Assembly: GCF_041146795.1 (NCBI RefSeq)
Contig: NC_135185.1
Span: forward strand, 22,650,529-22,714,528
Origin: Maylandia zebra
Taxonomy: Eukaryota > Chordata > Actinopteri > Cichliformes > Cichlidae
Direction: 5' to 3'
DNA: 64,000 nt
Shown: positions 22,328 to 32,960 of the stretch, one piece after another
Layout: the number at the start of each line of letters is the position of its first letter
Position numbering within the stretch: the first letter of the stretch is position 1
Position numbers and translations under genes: made by a program
Notes under the pieces: generated by a model
What the model was told of the DNA's origin: nothing
Database searches by the model: none
What the model saw: only the letters and a program-made list of their open reading frames with translations

Positions 22328-25300
22328 GTAATGGGTCGTGTTTGAAGTTTTAGAATCATAGTGTAGTTTGTGTTGTTGGGTTATTTTTTTTTTTTATGAC
22401 AATTTAAATTTAATACAAAGGTCAGCATTTAAAAAGTGCTGCTGAAAAACAACACGCAGTGACAGCAAGTTTTTCCATTTACATTTTAGAAACTTGCAAA
22501 GTGCACGCCAAATATAATAAAAGGCTCTCGGACAAGTTAAATATATAAGAGAATAATTATTCAAAATGATTCATATTAATGTGAACCCATTTTTTTTAAA
22601 AGCGTAAATAAATTAAAAAAACAATTTGCAAATCTTATAAACCGCATTTTACTCACAATAGAACGCAGAAAACATCAAATGCTCAAACTGAGTAATTGGA
22701 CCATTTGTAAGACGGTATTTTGAATTCGATGGCAGCAACATGTCTCTAAAAAAGGACAGGGCCATGTTTACCACAGTGTAGCATCACCTCTTCTTTTAAC
22801 AACACTCATTAAGCCTCTGTGAGCTGAGGAGATCAGCTGCTGAACCTTTGGGAGATACCTTGTTCCATTCTTGTCTGATATAGATTCCACCTGCTCGTCA
22901 GTCTTGGGTCGTCTTTGTCATATTATCTCATTTCATGTTTTCAGTGCAGGCAGACCAGTGTAGCACCCAGACTCTTCTACTATGAAGCCGTGCAGTTGGA
23001 ATAGATTCCATATGCAGTTTCGCGTTGTCTCGCTGAAATATGCAAGCCCTTCCTAAAAAAGACGTCATCAGAATGGGAGCATATGTAACCTCTATACATC
23101 TTCCAGCATTGATGGTGCCTTGCCAGATGTTTGATCTGGCTATTTCACAGGCACTAATGCACCCTGATATCATCAGAGATCCATTAAAATGAGCTTTGGT
23201 CAAACGGGATGTGTGTGGATCATGTTCACATATGGTGCCTTTGCACTATCCAACCCCCCACCCCCAATACAAGAAGGTGTGGTACCAGTAGTATTACCCA
23301 GTAGGCAGGGGACGAGACATGCCCAGCTCTACCTGCTTCTCTGTCCTCCAAATGTCGTTCTTGCTTCCTTTGAAAGCATCCTTGCCAGGGTGGCCCTCTG
23401 GTCAAGCCCTCTACCTTCAGCCATACCTGTTATCAGCAGCTCTCCTCTAAATCCCTGCACTTCTTAGCCCAGTTAGTTAACATTTAGTGGTCTGGAAAAG
23501 TAGGCCCAGAGGATCTGTTAATTTTTAAGGCTAGAGTAACTTGTAAGAACCCCTTGAGCGATCTTATAATAATACACAGGTTTTAACCTTTACTTTTTCA
23601 CAAGGGATTAAAAAGGAAATGTCCACAATTTAGACTTTTTGAATGCAGGATATTTAATTTACGCAATTTAGCAGTAGCAAAGCAAAAGCCAAATTAAATA
23701 AATTATACTTAATAATAATTACTTAAGTGATTTAATTAACAACTTTAATTAATTGCATGTTTGACTTTATAATATAACACGGAAAAAATGAGAAGAGGAA
23801 AAGCCAAGAAATATAAAAACCTATTCATGAGTCCAGAGTGTTCGGGCAGTGGTTGCTCCTCTGGCATTTCTTGCTGTAATTTCTAATTGTGGACTCCCAG
23901 GGCCAGATGTTTACTGCCTATCACAAAGAAACTAGAGCAAGAACAGCTTTGACTGTTCCTAGGAGCCCTCTTTTATCCTCTTTTGCTCTTTTTGGTGTCT
24001 ACAATCTCCTTATTTTAAGTCACACCCTATTGCTTCTCACTCTCTCTGGGACATTTCACATACAAGATTTAAAGCCAAATTCAAACATCAAAACCACTCC
24101 ATCACAACGGTTTCTTCTTTTCTATGTTGTACTTCAACGTGACCTATCATTAGCTCCATCACGAATGACTATTCAGTCACGTATGAATATACTTCCCTTC
24201 ATGTCTCATGCAGTTTATGCTATTTTACTTCAGTGGGATTTATCATTAGCTCAGTCACTGGAGACACTAATCTGCCAAGGTCGAAGCTGAATCGCACTCA
24301 CACACACAAAATCCACACATTAGAACAATTGTCATTACTCTAACTACGTTTCATTTTCAGCCTTTTGTTCTCCCAGTTCCAACTTCCTTTTTGTTGCTGC
24401 CGTCTAATTCAAAATGAGCTCATAATTTTTCTTGGATCGCTTGTCATTCAGTTGTTGAGCACATTTCCAGTGTTTCATTATCATCACAACCTTTTTCTTT
24501 CAGGTTCACAAAGTTGTGCTGGCCTCCTGTAGCTCCTACTTCAGAGCCATGTTTACCAGCAGCTTCAAGGAGTGTCACGCTTCGGAGGTCACCCTGCGTG
24601 ATGTCTGCCCTGAGGTGGTCGGGAGACTTATTGACTTTGCCTACACCTCTCACATAACAGTGGGAGAAAAGTGTGTATTGCATGTGCTTTTGGCTGCTAT
24701 GAGGTAAACATATTTTAGATCCAGACCACTGTGTTAAGTCATATTTTGAGGTGAAGACTATAATGCTCCTCTGCTTCTTTTACATCCTGCAAGGTATCAG
24801 ATTGAGGATGTGGCAAAGGCATGCTGCGATTATCTGATTAAACACCTAGAGCCAGCTAACGTCATTGGTATCTCCCGCTTCGCTGAGGAGATCGGTTGCA
24901 CAGAACTGCATCAACAGAGTCGGGAGTACATCAATACACACTTCAGTGAGGTAACAGCACATGCAACAGCTTTACGTGCAGTTATTATTATGAGAAACTG
25001 TCTTTTATCTCAAATTATTCTCGCGTAGCTAAAAAGAAGTTGAGCAGAGGGCCTATTTGCACCTAGGCAAATAGATCCACTTCTGTACTTATCAGCTGAG
25101 CCTATATCTGAGCCGGGTGCAACAGCCATACTTGGGTGCATTAAAATGCCTCTCTTAACATCTATTTTCTCTCAGAGACATCTGAACAAAACCTTGTGAA
25201 ACAGCACCTTTCCTATCTGTGAGCACTGGCATAGCAGGCCAAACTCCACCCAAGGGTGGAGAGCATGCGAACAAGTCCAATCTGGCAGTAACCTGTTCTG

Positions 25301-28300
25301 AAGACTAACTAGCTGTAGGTAGTTCAGCCAACTCAGTGGGGATGATTTTGTTAAGGCAAAGCACAAGAACTGAGAGATAACTATGGTGATAGGTGAATAT
25401 ATGTGGACAGGCAGACATGGGGCAGTCTTATCCCACAGAATCATCACTGTGTTTTACTTGTCCCCACATAATTATGCACAGTTTAGAGACCCACCTCACT
25501 GGCTCGTGTTCTGTTTTGTTTCTGAGCGCTTTACATAACCGAAGAACTTTGACTCAGTGTCAGTTTAATGCTTACCCAAAACCGAGCTCCACATATCTGT
25601 CTGAGTCGAGAACAAATCGAGCCCCCCTGTCACTGCCAAGCCTTTTATGTTCTTTTTGCCAATACTTATTCTGACTTCTCCTGTTGCCTTTTTCATGAAA
25701 TGATGGAATCTAGCTTTTTAGTTTCTCCCGCTGCCTCATACCTGTCGACTCACATCAATAGAAGTAATACTTAAAGTTGAAAAGTAAACTGAATAAAATC
25801 CAAATGCTGCATCTGTCTTGAAGGTGACCAAAGAAGAGGAATTCTTCAGTCTTACTCACTGCCAGCTGCTGGAGCTCATCAGTCAGGACAGTCTCAAGGT
25901 GCTCTGTGAGTCTGAGGTGTGTGACCCTAAAATAAAAATCTGAAATCTGATTGAGAGCCATACAACAGGCATTTCATTCACAAATGGTATTCATTCAAAA
26001 ATATACTTAAATGAATCTCCTGTTAGATTCTCTATTAGACATAAATAACAAATTGTGCATTAATATATTTGAATAAAATCCACATCAGGTGTATAAAGCC
26101 TGCACAGACTGGGTACGCTGGGATATGGAGAGCAGAGCCCCCTATTTGCATGCCCTCTTGAATGCAGTTCACATCTATGCGTTGCCGCCTAAGTTCCTGA
26201 AGAACCAGCTGCTGTCCTGTCCCATCCTCAGCAAGGTAAACCACAGCTGCACTTATAAAAACTAGTATGCTATTTTGGTATCAAAGTGTAAAAGAAAAAA
26301 AAAAAAAGCCATATGACCCATTTTTTTTCCCATATATTTTTTATTTTATTTTGTGTCCTATCTTAATTTTAGGCTAATTCCTGTAAGGACTTCCTGTCCA
26401 AAATCTTCCAGGATATGACCCTGAGGAAGCTTCCTCCTGCTCCTAATCAGGGAACTCAGTTTATCTACGTGGCCGGCGGGTAGTTATCAAACACTGTGTA
26501 TGCTCAGCAAACATGTGTGACTGGCTGCAGCAAATATTTTGAGGTTCTGATTGTCATATATTAATCATTATTATCAGACAATACACTATCGTGGTAATGA
26601 GCTCAGACTGTGTTTTATCAAGAATTCAGAAAGTTGCTCAGTCTGCCATCTGGTGACTGTTGAGCAGGTTACACAGTCTGTCTTCCTTGCAGAGTAGCCC
26701 TGCTTTTTGGGCTCCTATCCATCATAGAAAAATCTGTTTTTCGACTTGGTGTTATCATAAGAGAAATCATCCTGTCTGCGTAAACTTCTAACTGATGATT
26801 GAGCTGTATTGACTTTTTTTTAATGATCATGTTGTTCTGTTTTCATAGACCTGTTTTATGGGATGATGCTGTTGTGGAAACACAGACACAATCATAGCAA
26901 TCAGTGCGTATTGACATAAGGAAGAGCAGATAATGACTGGAGTATTATTTTCACATTTCCTACTGATTAAGACTAAATTTTGAGACCAGCTTTGCATGCA
27001 TACATGAATCACCATATTATATCTTTGGCATTTGTGCCTCTATATGACAAGATCCTTTATATCCTTTTTAACCTTTATACAAATAACAAACAAAGGATTC
27101 AAAGTTATGTCACAAGCTCTCATGAAAAGCTGTTTATTTACTCTGGACATTCATCTTAGTAACTAGCCAGTCACTACTTTCTTTTGTCTGTTCAGATACC
27201 GGCAGCATTCTCTGGCATCCATGGAGGCCTACGATCCAAGGAGGAATATTTGGATAAAACTGGCTGACATGGGGATGCCATGCAGTGGTCTGGGAGCCTG
27301 CACACTGTTTGGACTGCTCTACACTGTATGTTGCATCAGTTATCATACGGTCAATGAAATGAGCTTTAATTTGTGAACAACACGCAGAGATCAGATACAA
27401 TGCAGTAAACTCAGTTACTCTTGCTGGACTCTTTATTCAGTACACCTGCTCAAGTCCACGTAAATTAAAATATGTAATGAGCCAATCACATGTCAGCAGC
27501 TCAATGCAGTTATGGAGATAAACATGGTCAAAACCACCTAATGAAATTCATATCAAGCATCAAAAAAGTGTTCTTAATGAAGTGGCCAGTGAGTGCGATT
27601 TCTGGGTTGTTTTTCTTTTCACTTTTCTCAACATAAACTTTTAAAGTGTTCTTAAACGCAGGTTGGAGGCAGAAACCTGTCGCTTCAAACCAACACAGAG
27701 TCCAACGCCCTGAGCTGCTACAACCCCATGACCAACCAGTGGAGCCAGCGAGCCTCCCTCAACATCCCCAGGAACCGGGTCGGGGTGGGCGTGGTGGATG
27801 GCTGCGTCTATGCTGTCGGAGGCTCCCAGGGCTCGATACACCACAACACGGTGGAAAAGTGAGACATCTCTGTGCTGTTATTTGACGATTTATGTCTTTA
27901 ACTCGACACTCGAGAAGTAATTTGACTTCATTAAAGTTGTGTTTAATAAGCTGAATGTGGAAGCACAGATTTTCTTTTTAAGATGCAGATTTTTAGAAGC
28001 GCAGTTACCTCGGCGCACGTATGGGGACTGCCACCAGAGAGATTAAATGAATGGCTGCTATTCAAGCTAAAGAGCAGTCAAGAATTTGCTGGTATTCCTC
28101 TTAGCCTAATTAGACATCATAACATCAAAAACATGAGGTCGTTCAAAACATGTACAGACAAACTTCTTAGGAATGTAGATCTGGTTGCGTATACTTTACC
28201 TCTCGTTGCCGCGAGAAGGAGATATAATGCTTTCATGTAGGTTAGATTACTAACAGAAAGTCTCAAGAATGGCACTTTCTATTGATATTATTAGCTTTCT

Positions 28301-31300
28301 ACTTCAAGTGTGACCTTAAACACTTTTTTAATAGATTGAAATGTAAAACTGTCTTAAAGATGCTAGTCAGCAGAGAATTATTAGAGCTCATCAGAAACCA
28401 GTTGGAAATCTTCTTCTGAGAAGCTGCTAAATATAATGAAAGCTGATAAAAGTATTGAGATGAAAACTGAAAGTGTAACACATCAAAGGAGACGAGAGCA
28501 TTTATAGTAATCGGTGTTGGCAGCAACGGCTCTTCTCCCGAGGATGCTTCCCAAACGAATGCAAGCAACATGCCGGAGACTCGGCGGGGAGTCGTACCTC
28601 CTTGCTCCTAATTTGCCGCTGTTGCGCACCTCGCTGTAGATGCAGAAATTTTAGTGATCATAGTGCAGGGCCAATGTCACAATGTCAGAGGGAAGAGCGA
28701 CTTGAATTTAGTGCTGCTTTTTTCTAAGGCGCGTTCCGAACATTAAAGGACAGGTGATGCAATATAAGCCACACTCCTATCAGCAGTTTTCAGCTGGAAT
28801 ACGACCAGTGCCAGCAACTGTGCCAACACGCTTTTAATCATTAGCCAGTCAGAGTACAAGAAGTCCCGTCTGCTCATGTTGATTGTTTCTTGTTGTCATG
28901 CCTTCCATTATTTGCCTATGCAAAGAGTCCTGTGGGTTGTTATGCAAGAAATATATAGATCTAAATAAATATATTATTTCTGCTGAGAGCTAGACATGAA
29001 GATTGATATAGCTCTTGCATCTTGTTGGTAAATTACTTTAGAGGTGCTGGTAGGCAGGGTTTTTGCTTTCTTTTTTTCCCCCCATCCTTGGATTGAGCAG
29101 CTGTTTCCTCCTGCTGCCACTCTTTATCCCAAGCTGTCTTTATATTAATTCAGCCGGTTTTCTCCAAGGACACGACTGGACTTTCTTGTCTCTCTGTACG
29201 CTCACTGGTGTTGCGATAGCTTTGGCTTCAAGTACAGCTTCTTCATAGTTGCCAAACATGGTTGCCAGCTTAACCTAATCCACTTAAAGTTGACTGCTCG
29301 TGTAGACCGAGAGAGTTGCCGCGCGCAGCTGCTTCGCACCGAATCGGTTTAAAGTTTGCGGCGCTGATACATTAATTTAATTATGTCAATTGACTAATAT
29401 GTAATATCATTAGGAGTTGTCAACAGATTATCATTGCACTAAGTGCTCTGCACAAATGCTGTTTGGTTTGCAGGTGGGATCCCGAGTCTAATCGCTGGAC
29501 CTTTGTTTGTCCAATGTCGGTTGCTCGCCTGGGAGCCGGCGTGGCGGTGTGCGGGGGGGCCCTGTATGTAGTGGGGGGCTATGATGGACAGAACCGCTGG
29601 AACACAGCTGAGAAATATCAGCCTGACACTAACACCTGGCAACAGCTGGCTCCCATGAATACTATACGCAGCGGACTAGGTGAGTTTGTGGGCATTTCTG
29701 GCTCTTATGAGAAGCAGGTTTAGACACATTTAGTGTTTACCATTTTCACGCTTATCTTTAGTACTCTCACATAGTCTTTACTTTTTCTGACCTTTGCCCA
29801 AAATAAGGTTTCAGGCAGCTTAGTATAAAACAGGAAACAGAGGGACAGCACTAACTTTGTGCTCTCCCAAGATAATAAAATCTGACCTATCAGCACCTCA
29901 AAAAGTCACTAAGTAACATGTTATTTTTCCACTGCTCTTGCCGAACAAACAGCCCAATGTAAAACTGCAACCTGCTCTTTCTTTCTTTTTTTTTTTTTTA
30001 CACGTCTGCCTTTGTACTAGAGATGGCACGATACCACTTTTTTATGTCCGATACCGATACCGATATCATAAATTTGGATATCTGCCGATACCGATATGAA
30101 TCCGATATAGTGTTTTTTAATCAACAAAACTGTTTTTTAAAATATCTTGCTGCATTTTGCAAGTCTGCAAGTTCATACTCAAGTTTAAAACAACAACTAC
30201 ACTAAAGCTATTCTGTTATACCTGTATACAAAAAAAATATTTCATAGTTCAGCAAAACTGATCAATCTAATAAACTTAGACCTACACCATCCTCCCTATT
30301 CTGGTATTTTAAAGAGTACTTAGCGTAAATATTAAGCAACCTAACTAATAGGGTTCCAACTCCCAGCAACAACAAAAATAAATAAATAAAAAATAGGGAA
30401 CCACCCCTCACGCTCCACCTCATGATGCTTAATCGACGTAATCAACCTTAATTTGATGCAGTGTGAAAAAAAATGCACAGAAATCAATTATTTTTCAAGA
30501 AATATTAAATAGATTCAACATCTTTCTTCAGCAAAATTGCAGACTGCACAGATGGTACCTTCCCAAAGGAAAATGTACTATAGCTTACTAGGGTATATAT
30601 ATTAGACTTAATAGTCACTATATACAGTAATTGACTTCTATTCATTTTACATCAAATTAAAACTTTGGGTGTCAGATAATTATTTATTAAAAGCTAGACA
30701 TTTTAAATGAGAATAAGAAAGAAAAGTATGTCTTTGTGCCCCCTTTTCCCTGTTAATGCCCTATCGACCCCCCTGGCTAAACTTTGCTAGATCCGCCCCT
30801 GCACAGTTACCAGCGTCAGCTACGTAGAAAAAGATCCTGGTGTAGAAAGTAATATTAAATAAATTGTAACAACAGCTTATCAAGCTTAAACGTTCTGCTG
30901 TTGTTCAGCCGCTGGTTTCCTCTTTCTGGCGCAAAGTGGACCAAAAACAAACAAGAGAGACTCACGACAGAAAAGCCGATCAGCTGATCATTAGCAGTTT
31001 CACGATTGAAGTAGCAGCCGGAGAGCGAGAGGCAGTCGCTCGTTAAGCTTAACGTGGGAATGCTTTACAAACATTCAGAGATGGACTTACACACTTGCTT
31101 TACTTCTCTCGGGGATAACTTTGTCGGAGATGAAATGCCAGGTTGCTAGCGAAGCTCCAAATGCTATCCAGACCACCGACAGGTCCCGCATGCCACAGCT
31201 GCTCTATCACGTGATGCATACTGCTCCGACGTTCTGAGGCGAGTTACGGCGTGTTGCAAGTTTTGTGAGGTGCTTTCGTGATATTTAATGGATCGGATTA

Positions 31301-32250
31301 CATTTTTTATTTTTCTCCGATATCCGATCCAGTAATTTAGGTCAGTATCGGACCGATACCGATACGTAATATCGGATCGGTCCATCTCTACTTTGTACAG
31401 ATTAAAATAATTCAGATTTCTGTTAAGATGACTGTAATCATGAGAGTTGTTTCAGTCTTCTCGTCTGATGTTCTCCAAGAAACTCTGGCATGTTTATGTT
31501 GCAAATTTCATTTTTTGTGTTGTTTGTGCTTGCAGGTTTGGTGTGTGTGAACTCTTACCTGTATGCTATAGGAGGCTATGATGGGCAGAGCCAGCTGGCC
31601 ACTATGGAACGCTACAACATAGCCAGGAATACGTGGGAGCAGAGGGCCTCGATGCAGTACTCTCGCAGCGCACATGGAGTCACTGTCCACCAGGGACGCA
31701 TCTTCGTCTTCGGTCAGTCGGGTTTCTAATGCTTGGTATTAAGCACATTATACAACTTCATGAATCTGAAGCGATGAGTGAAAAATGTTGCTCTTATCAG
31801 TGTCATTAATGTTTACAGGATAATATATCTGTAATAAACGCTTCCACGATTTCTACTGAGTGTTGCAACACACACTTCTAAATACTGACTACTTAAGTAA
31901 TTAAATCCCTCTCATTGACCGGTAGGCAGATCAGTAGGTGCTGCTCTGTTACCCTAGAGTGAGCTGCACTCTGTTTTCTTCCCAATCTGGCTCATTGACT
32001 CAGTGTTATTTAATAAAATGAAGTTAAGCGTGGTTCCGATGCTTATAGTAAACTGATATGCAGCTGGCGAATTAAATATCACATTGGGAGGAACTCATAA
32101 CTGCAATCTTTTTTCTTTTTTTTTTCTTTTTTTTTTAAAAGGAAAAGTTTTCTTTAAAATCTGTTTTGTAAATTAGTTCTGAAATCGCAAATAAACCCCC
32201 TAAAGACAGAATAATTAATAATTATTTATTGATGCAAATGTTTGCTAATC

Positions 32251-32312
<62 letters not shown>

Positions 32313-32500
32313 ACTTAGGAGGTTTTAACCAACACGGCTTTCTGTCCAGCGTTGAATGCTACTGTCCCGATAGAAATGAATGGACATGTGTCACAGACAT
32401 GCCCGTTGGACGCAGCGGCATGGGCGTCGCTGTTACCATGGAGCCCTGTCCCGGGAGCCTGCCTGAGGAAGATGAAGAAGAGGGAGACGCCATGGGATGA
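22115..32500 (+). CDS. keap1a: Keap1a, Kelch-like ECH-associated protein 1a (11 coding exons, 602 aa)
   Basis: Substrate adaptor of the CUL3-RBX1 ubiquitin ligase. It holds Nrf2 in the cytoplasm for degradation and releases it when sensor cysteines react with electrophiles. Exons: 22115-22327, 24504-24703, 24794-24950, 25824-25916, 26089-26235, 26373-26479, 27196-27325, 27662-27858, 29474-29679, 31536-31712, 32319-32500. They total 1809 nt, and every junction is GT-AG and in phase. Order: N-terminus (1-47), BTB (about 48-150), BACK/intervening region (about 150-298), six Kelch blades (about 299-582), acidic tail. Against mouse numbering, C151, C226, C288, C297 and C613 are present as C128, C203, C265, C274 and C586. 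C273 is I250, the pattern reported for fish Keap1a. Nrf2-pocket residues R353, N354, N387, R388, R456, S481, Q503, S528 and S575 are kept. ATG 22115 is the first in-frame ATG after a stop at 22049. Confidence 0.97.
22590..23225 (-). mobile_element. DNA-transposon relic in keap1a intron 2
   Basis: Contains CACAGTGTAGCATCACCTCT, then CTTCTTTTAACAACACTCATTAAG and GCATTGATGGTGCCTTGCCAG, preceded by AACAATTTGCAAATC. This sequence order is typical of a very common teleost DNA-transposon-derived repeat, read here antisense to its ORF. The superfamily is not assigned. Edges approximate; strand inferred. Confidence 0.6.
24504..24703 (+). CDS. keap1a: keap1a coding exon 2 (residues 72-138, BTB core)
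   Basis: [20 protein letters not shown] onward, the BTB dimer and CUL3-binding core, ending in [17 protein letters not shown]128 in GEKC is the equivalent of mouse C151, the main electrophile sensor. Acceptor CTTTCAG|GTT; donor GAG|GTAAAC; ends in phase 2 within Arg138. Confidence 0.95.
24794..24950 (+). CDS. keap1a: keap1a coding exon 3 (residues 138-190, BACK start)
   Basis: Encodes [37 protein letters not shown] and [10 protein letters not shown]. This is the 3-box/BACK segment that completes CUL3 contact. Acceptor GCAAG|GTAT; donor GAG|GTAACA, phase 0. Confidence 0.95.
25824..25916 (+). CDS. keap1a: keap1a coding exon 4 (residues 191-221)
   Basis: [20 protein letters not shown] to VLCESE, in the intervening region. 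C203 matches mouse C226, a residue tied to hydrogen peroxide and zinc sensing, and C218 matches C241. Only 93 nt; donor GAG|GTGTGT. Confidence 0.93.
26089..26235 (+). CDS. keap1a: keap1a coding exon 5 (residues 222-270, sensor-cysteine region)
   Basis: [12 protein letters not shown], then [20 protein letters not shown] and PILSK. Aligned to mouse, C273 is replaced by I250 and C288 is kept as C265. This is the diagnostic Keap1a pattern. Mouse C257 is also lost (M234). Acceptor CATCAG|GTG; donor AAG|GTAAAC. Confidence 0.95.
26373..26479 (+). CDS. keap1a: keap1a coding exon 6 (residues 271-306)
   Basis: [19 protein letters not shown], then a short linker and FIYVAGG, the first strand of the Kelch propeller. 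C274 equals mouse C297. The linker is four residues shorter than in mouse, which changes the numbering offset from 23 to 27. The donor GGCGG|GTAGTT is weaker than the others. Confidence 0.92.
27196..27325 (+). CDS. keap1a: keap1a coding exon 7 (residues 306-349, Kelch blade 1)
   Basis: [19 protein letters not shown], then [17 protein letters not shown]336 matches mouse S363 in the Nrf2 pocket. Acceptor GTTCAG|A; donor ACT|GTATGT, phase 0. Confidence 0.94.
27428..27597 (+). mobile_element. MITE-like deletion derivative of Tc1 family B in the intron between residues 349 and 350
   Basis: Begins CTTTATTCAGTACACCTGC, then AGCCAATCACATGTCAGCAG, and within 170 bp reaches GAAGTGGCCAGTGAGTG. These are the left and right termini of the family whose longer copies lie at 38.8 and 50.2 kb. 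The transposase centre is missing. Confidence 0.65.
27662..27858 (+). CDS. keap1a: keap1a coding exon 8 (residues 350-415, Kelch blades 1-3)
   Basis: [58 protein letters not shown]353, N354, N387 and R388 match mouse R380, N382-region, N414 and R415, which bind the Nrf2 ETGE and DLG motifs. Mouse C434 is S407 here. Donor AA|GTGAGA splits Lys415. Confidence 0.95.
29474..29679 (+). CDS. keap1a: keap1a coding exon 9 (residues 415-484)
   Basis: [55 protein letters not shown]456 and S481 match mouse R483 and S508. Acceptor TTGCAG|G; donor CTAG|GTGAGT, phase 1. Confidence 0.95.
30018..31390. mobile_element. hAT-type non-autonomous transposon in keap1a intron, with 8-bp target duplication
   Basis: Termini TAGAGATGG (30018) and CCATCTCTA (ending 31390) are exact inverted repeats fitting the hAT end consensus. 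They are flanked by identical CTTTGTAC at 30010-30017 and 31391-31398. Near both ends the sequence is rich in CCGATACCGATA-type repeats. No transposase ORF is present. It lies between the exons ending 29679 and starting 31536. Confidence 0.9.
31536..31712 (+). CDS. keap1a: keap1a coding exon 10 (residues 484-543)
   Basis: [55 protein letters not shown]498, Q503 and S528 match mouse Y525, Q530 and S555. Acceptor CTTGCAG|GT; donor TTCG|GTCAGT. Confidence 0.95.
32253..32308 (+). repeat. (TG)28 microsatellite next to the last keap1a acceptor
   Basis: 28 uninterrupted TG units end 9 bases before the AG (32317-32318) of the last intron. They take the place where a polypyrimidine tract would normally lie. 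Confidence 0.95.
32319..32500 (+). CDS. keap1a: keap1a last coding exon (residues 543-602)
   Basis: [37 protein letters not shown], then an acidic tail [12 protein letters not shown] and TGA. S575 and C586 match mouse S602 and C613. Mouse Y572 is F545. The mouse C-terminal cysteines C622 and C624 have no counterpart. Confidence 0.95.
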
Positions 32501-32960
32501 GGATGGAATCTGTTGAAGTCTCAAGTGCTGAATACACTTCCAAGTGGTGCTGCTTTTCAACAGGGGGCTGTGCATTAAATGACGATATTTCCAAATAAAA
32601 ACAGCTATCCCCCCACCCGAACTGATCTCGGTTACACTGTGGAACACTGCAGATATTGACTATATGGGGACTTTGAAGAGGAAGGAATATATTTCTACAT
32701 CTGCTGGGGATCAAGTGATGCAGTCAGTATATGATCGCGGCCTTGCAATCAACAAGGTGCTACTGAATTAATTACTATTTAATTAAATATTGTTCTTAAC
32801 TTCTTTTTAACTCCTCAGTGTTATGTAGAAGGCGAACTTATTTCTAGTTCCTCTCTACATTTGACTTCTTCATTTTGTTTCACCCAAAGCTGCCTTTTTG
32901 TTTTTAAAAAAAAAAATTTTTTGCAATTAGTACACTCTGTTTCTGAAAATAAATAAATCA
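32501..32960 (+). other. keap1a: keap1a 3' UTR (end uncertain)
   Basis: Candidate AATAAA signals lie at 32594-32599, 32948-32953 and 32952-32957, with another at 33101-33106. The overlapping pair at 32948-32957 follows a long AT-rich stretch and is a likely main end. Transcript data would decide. Confidence 0.5.
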
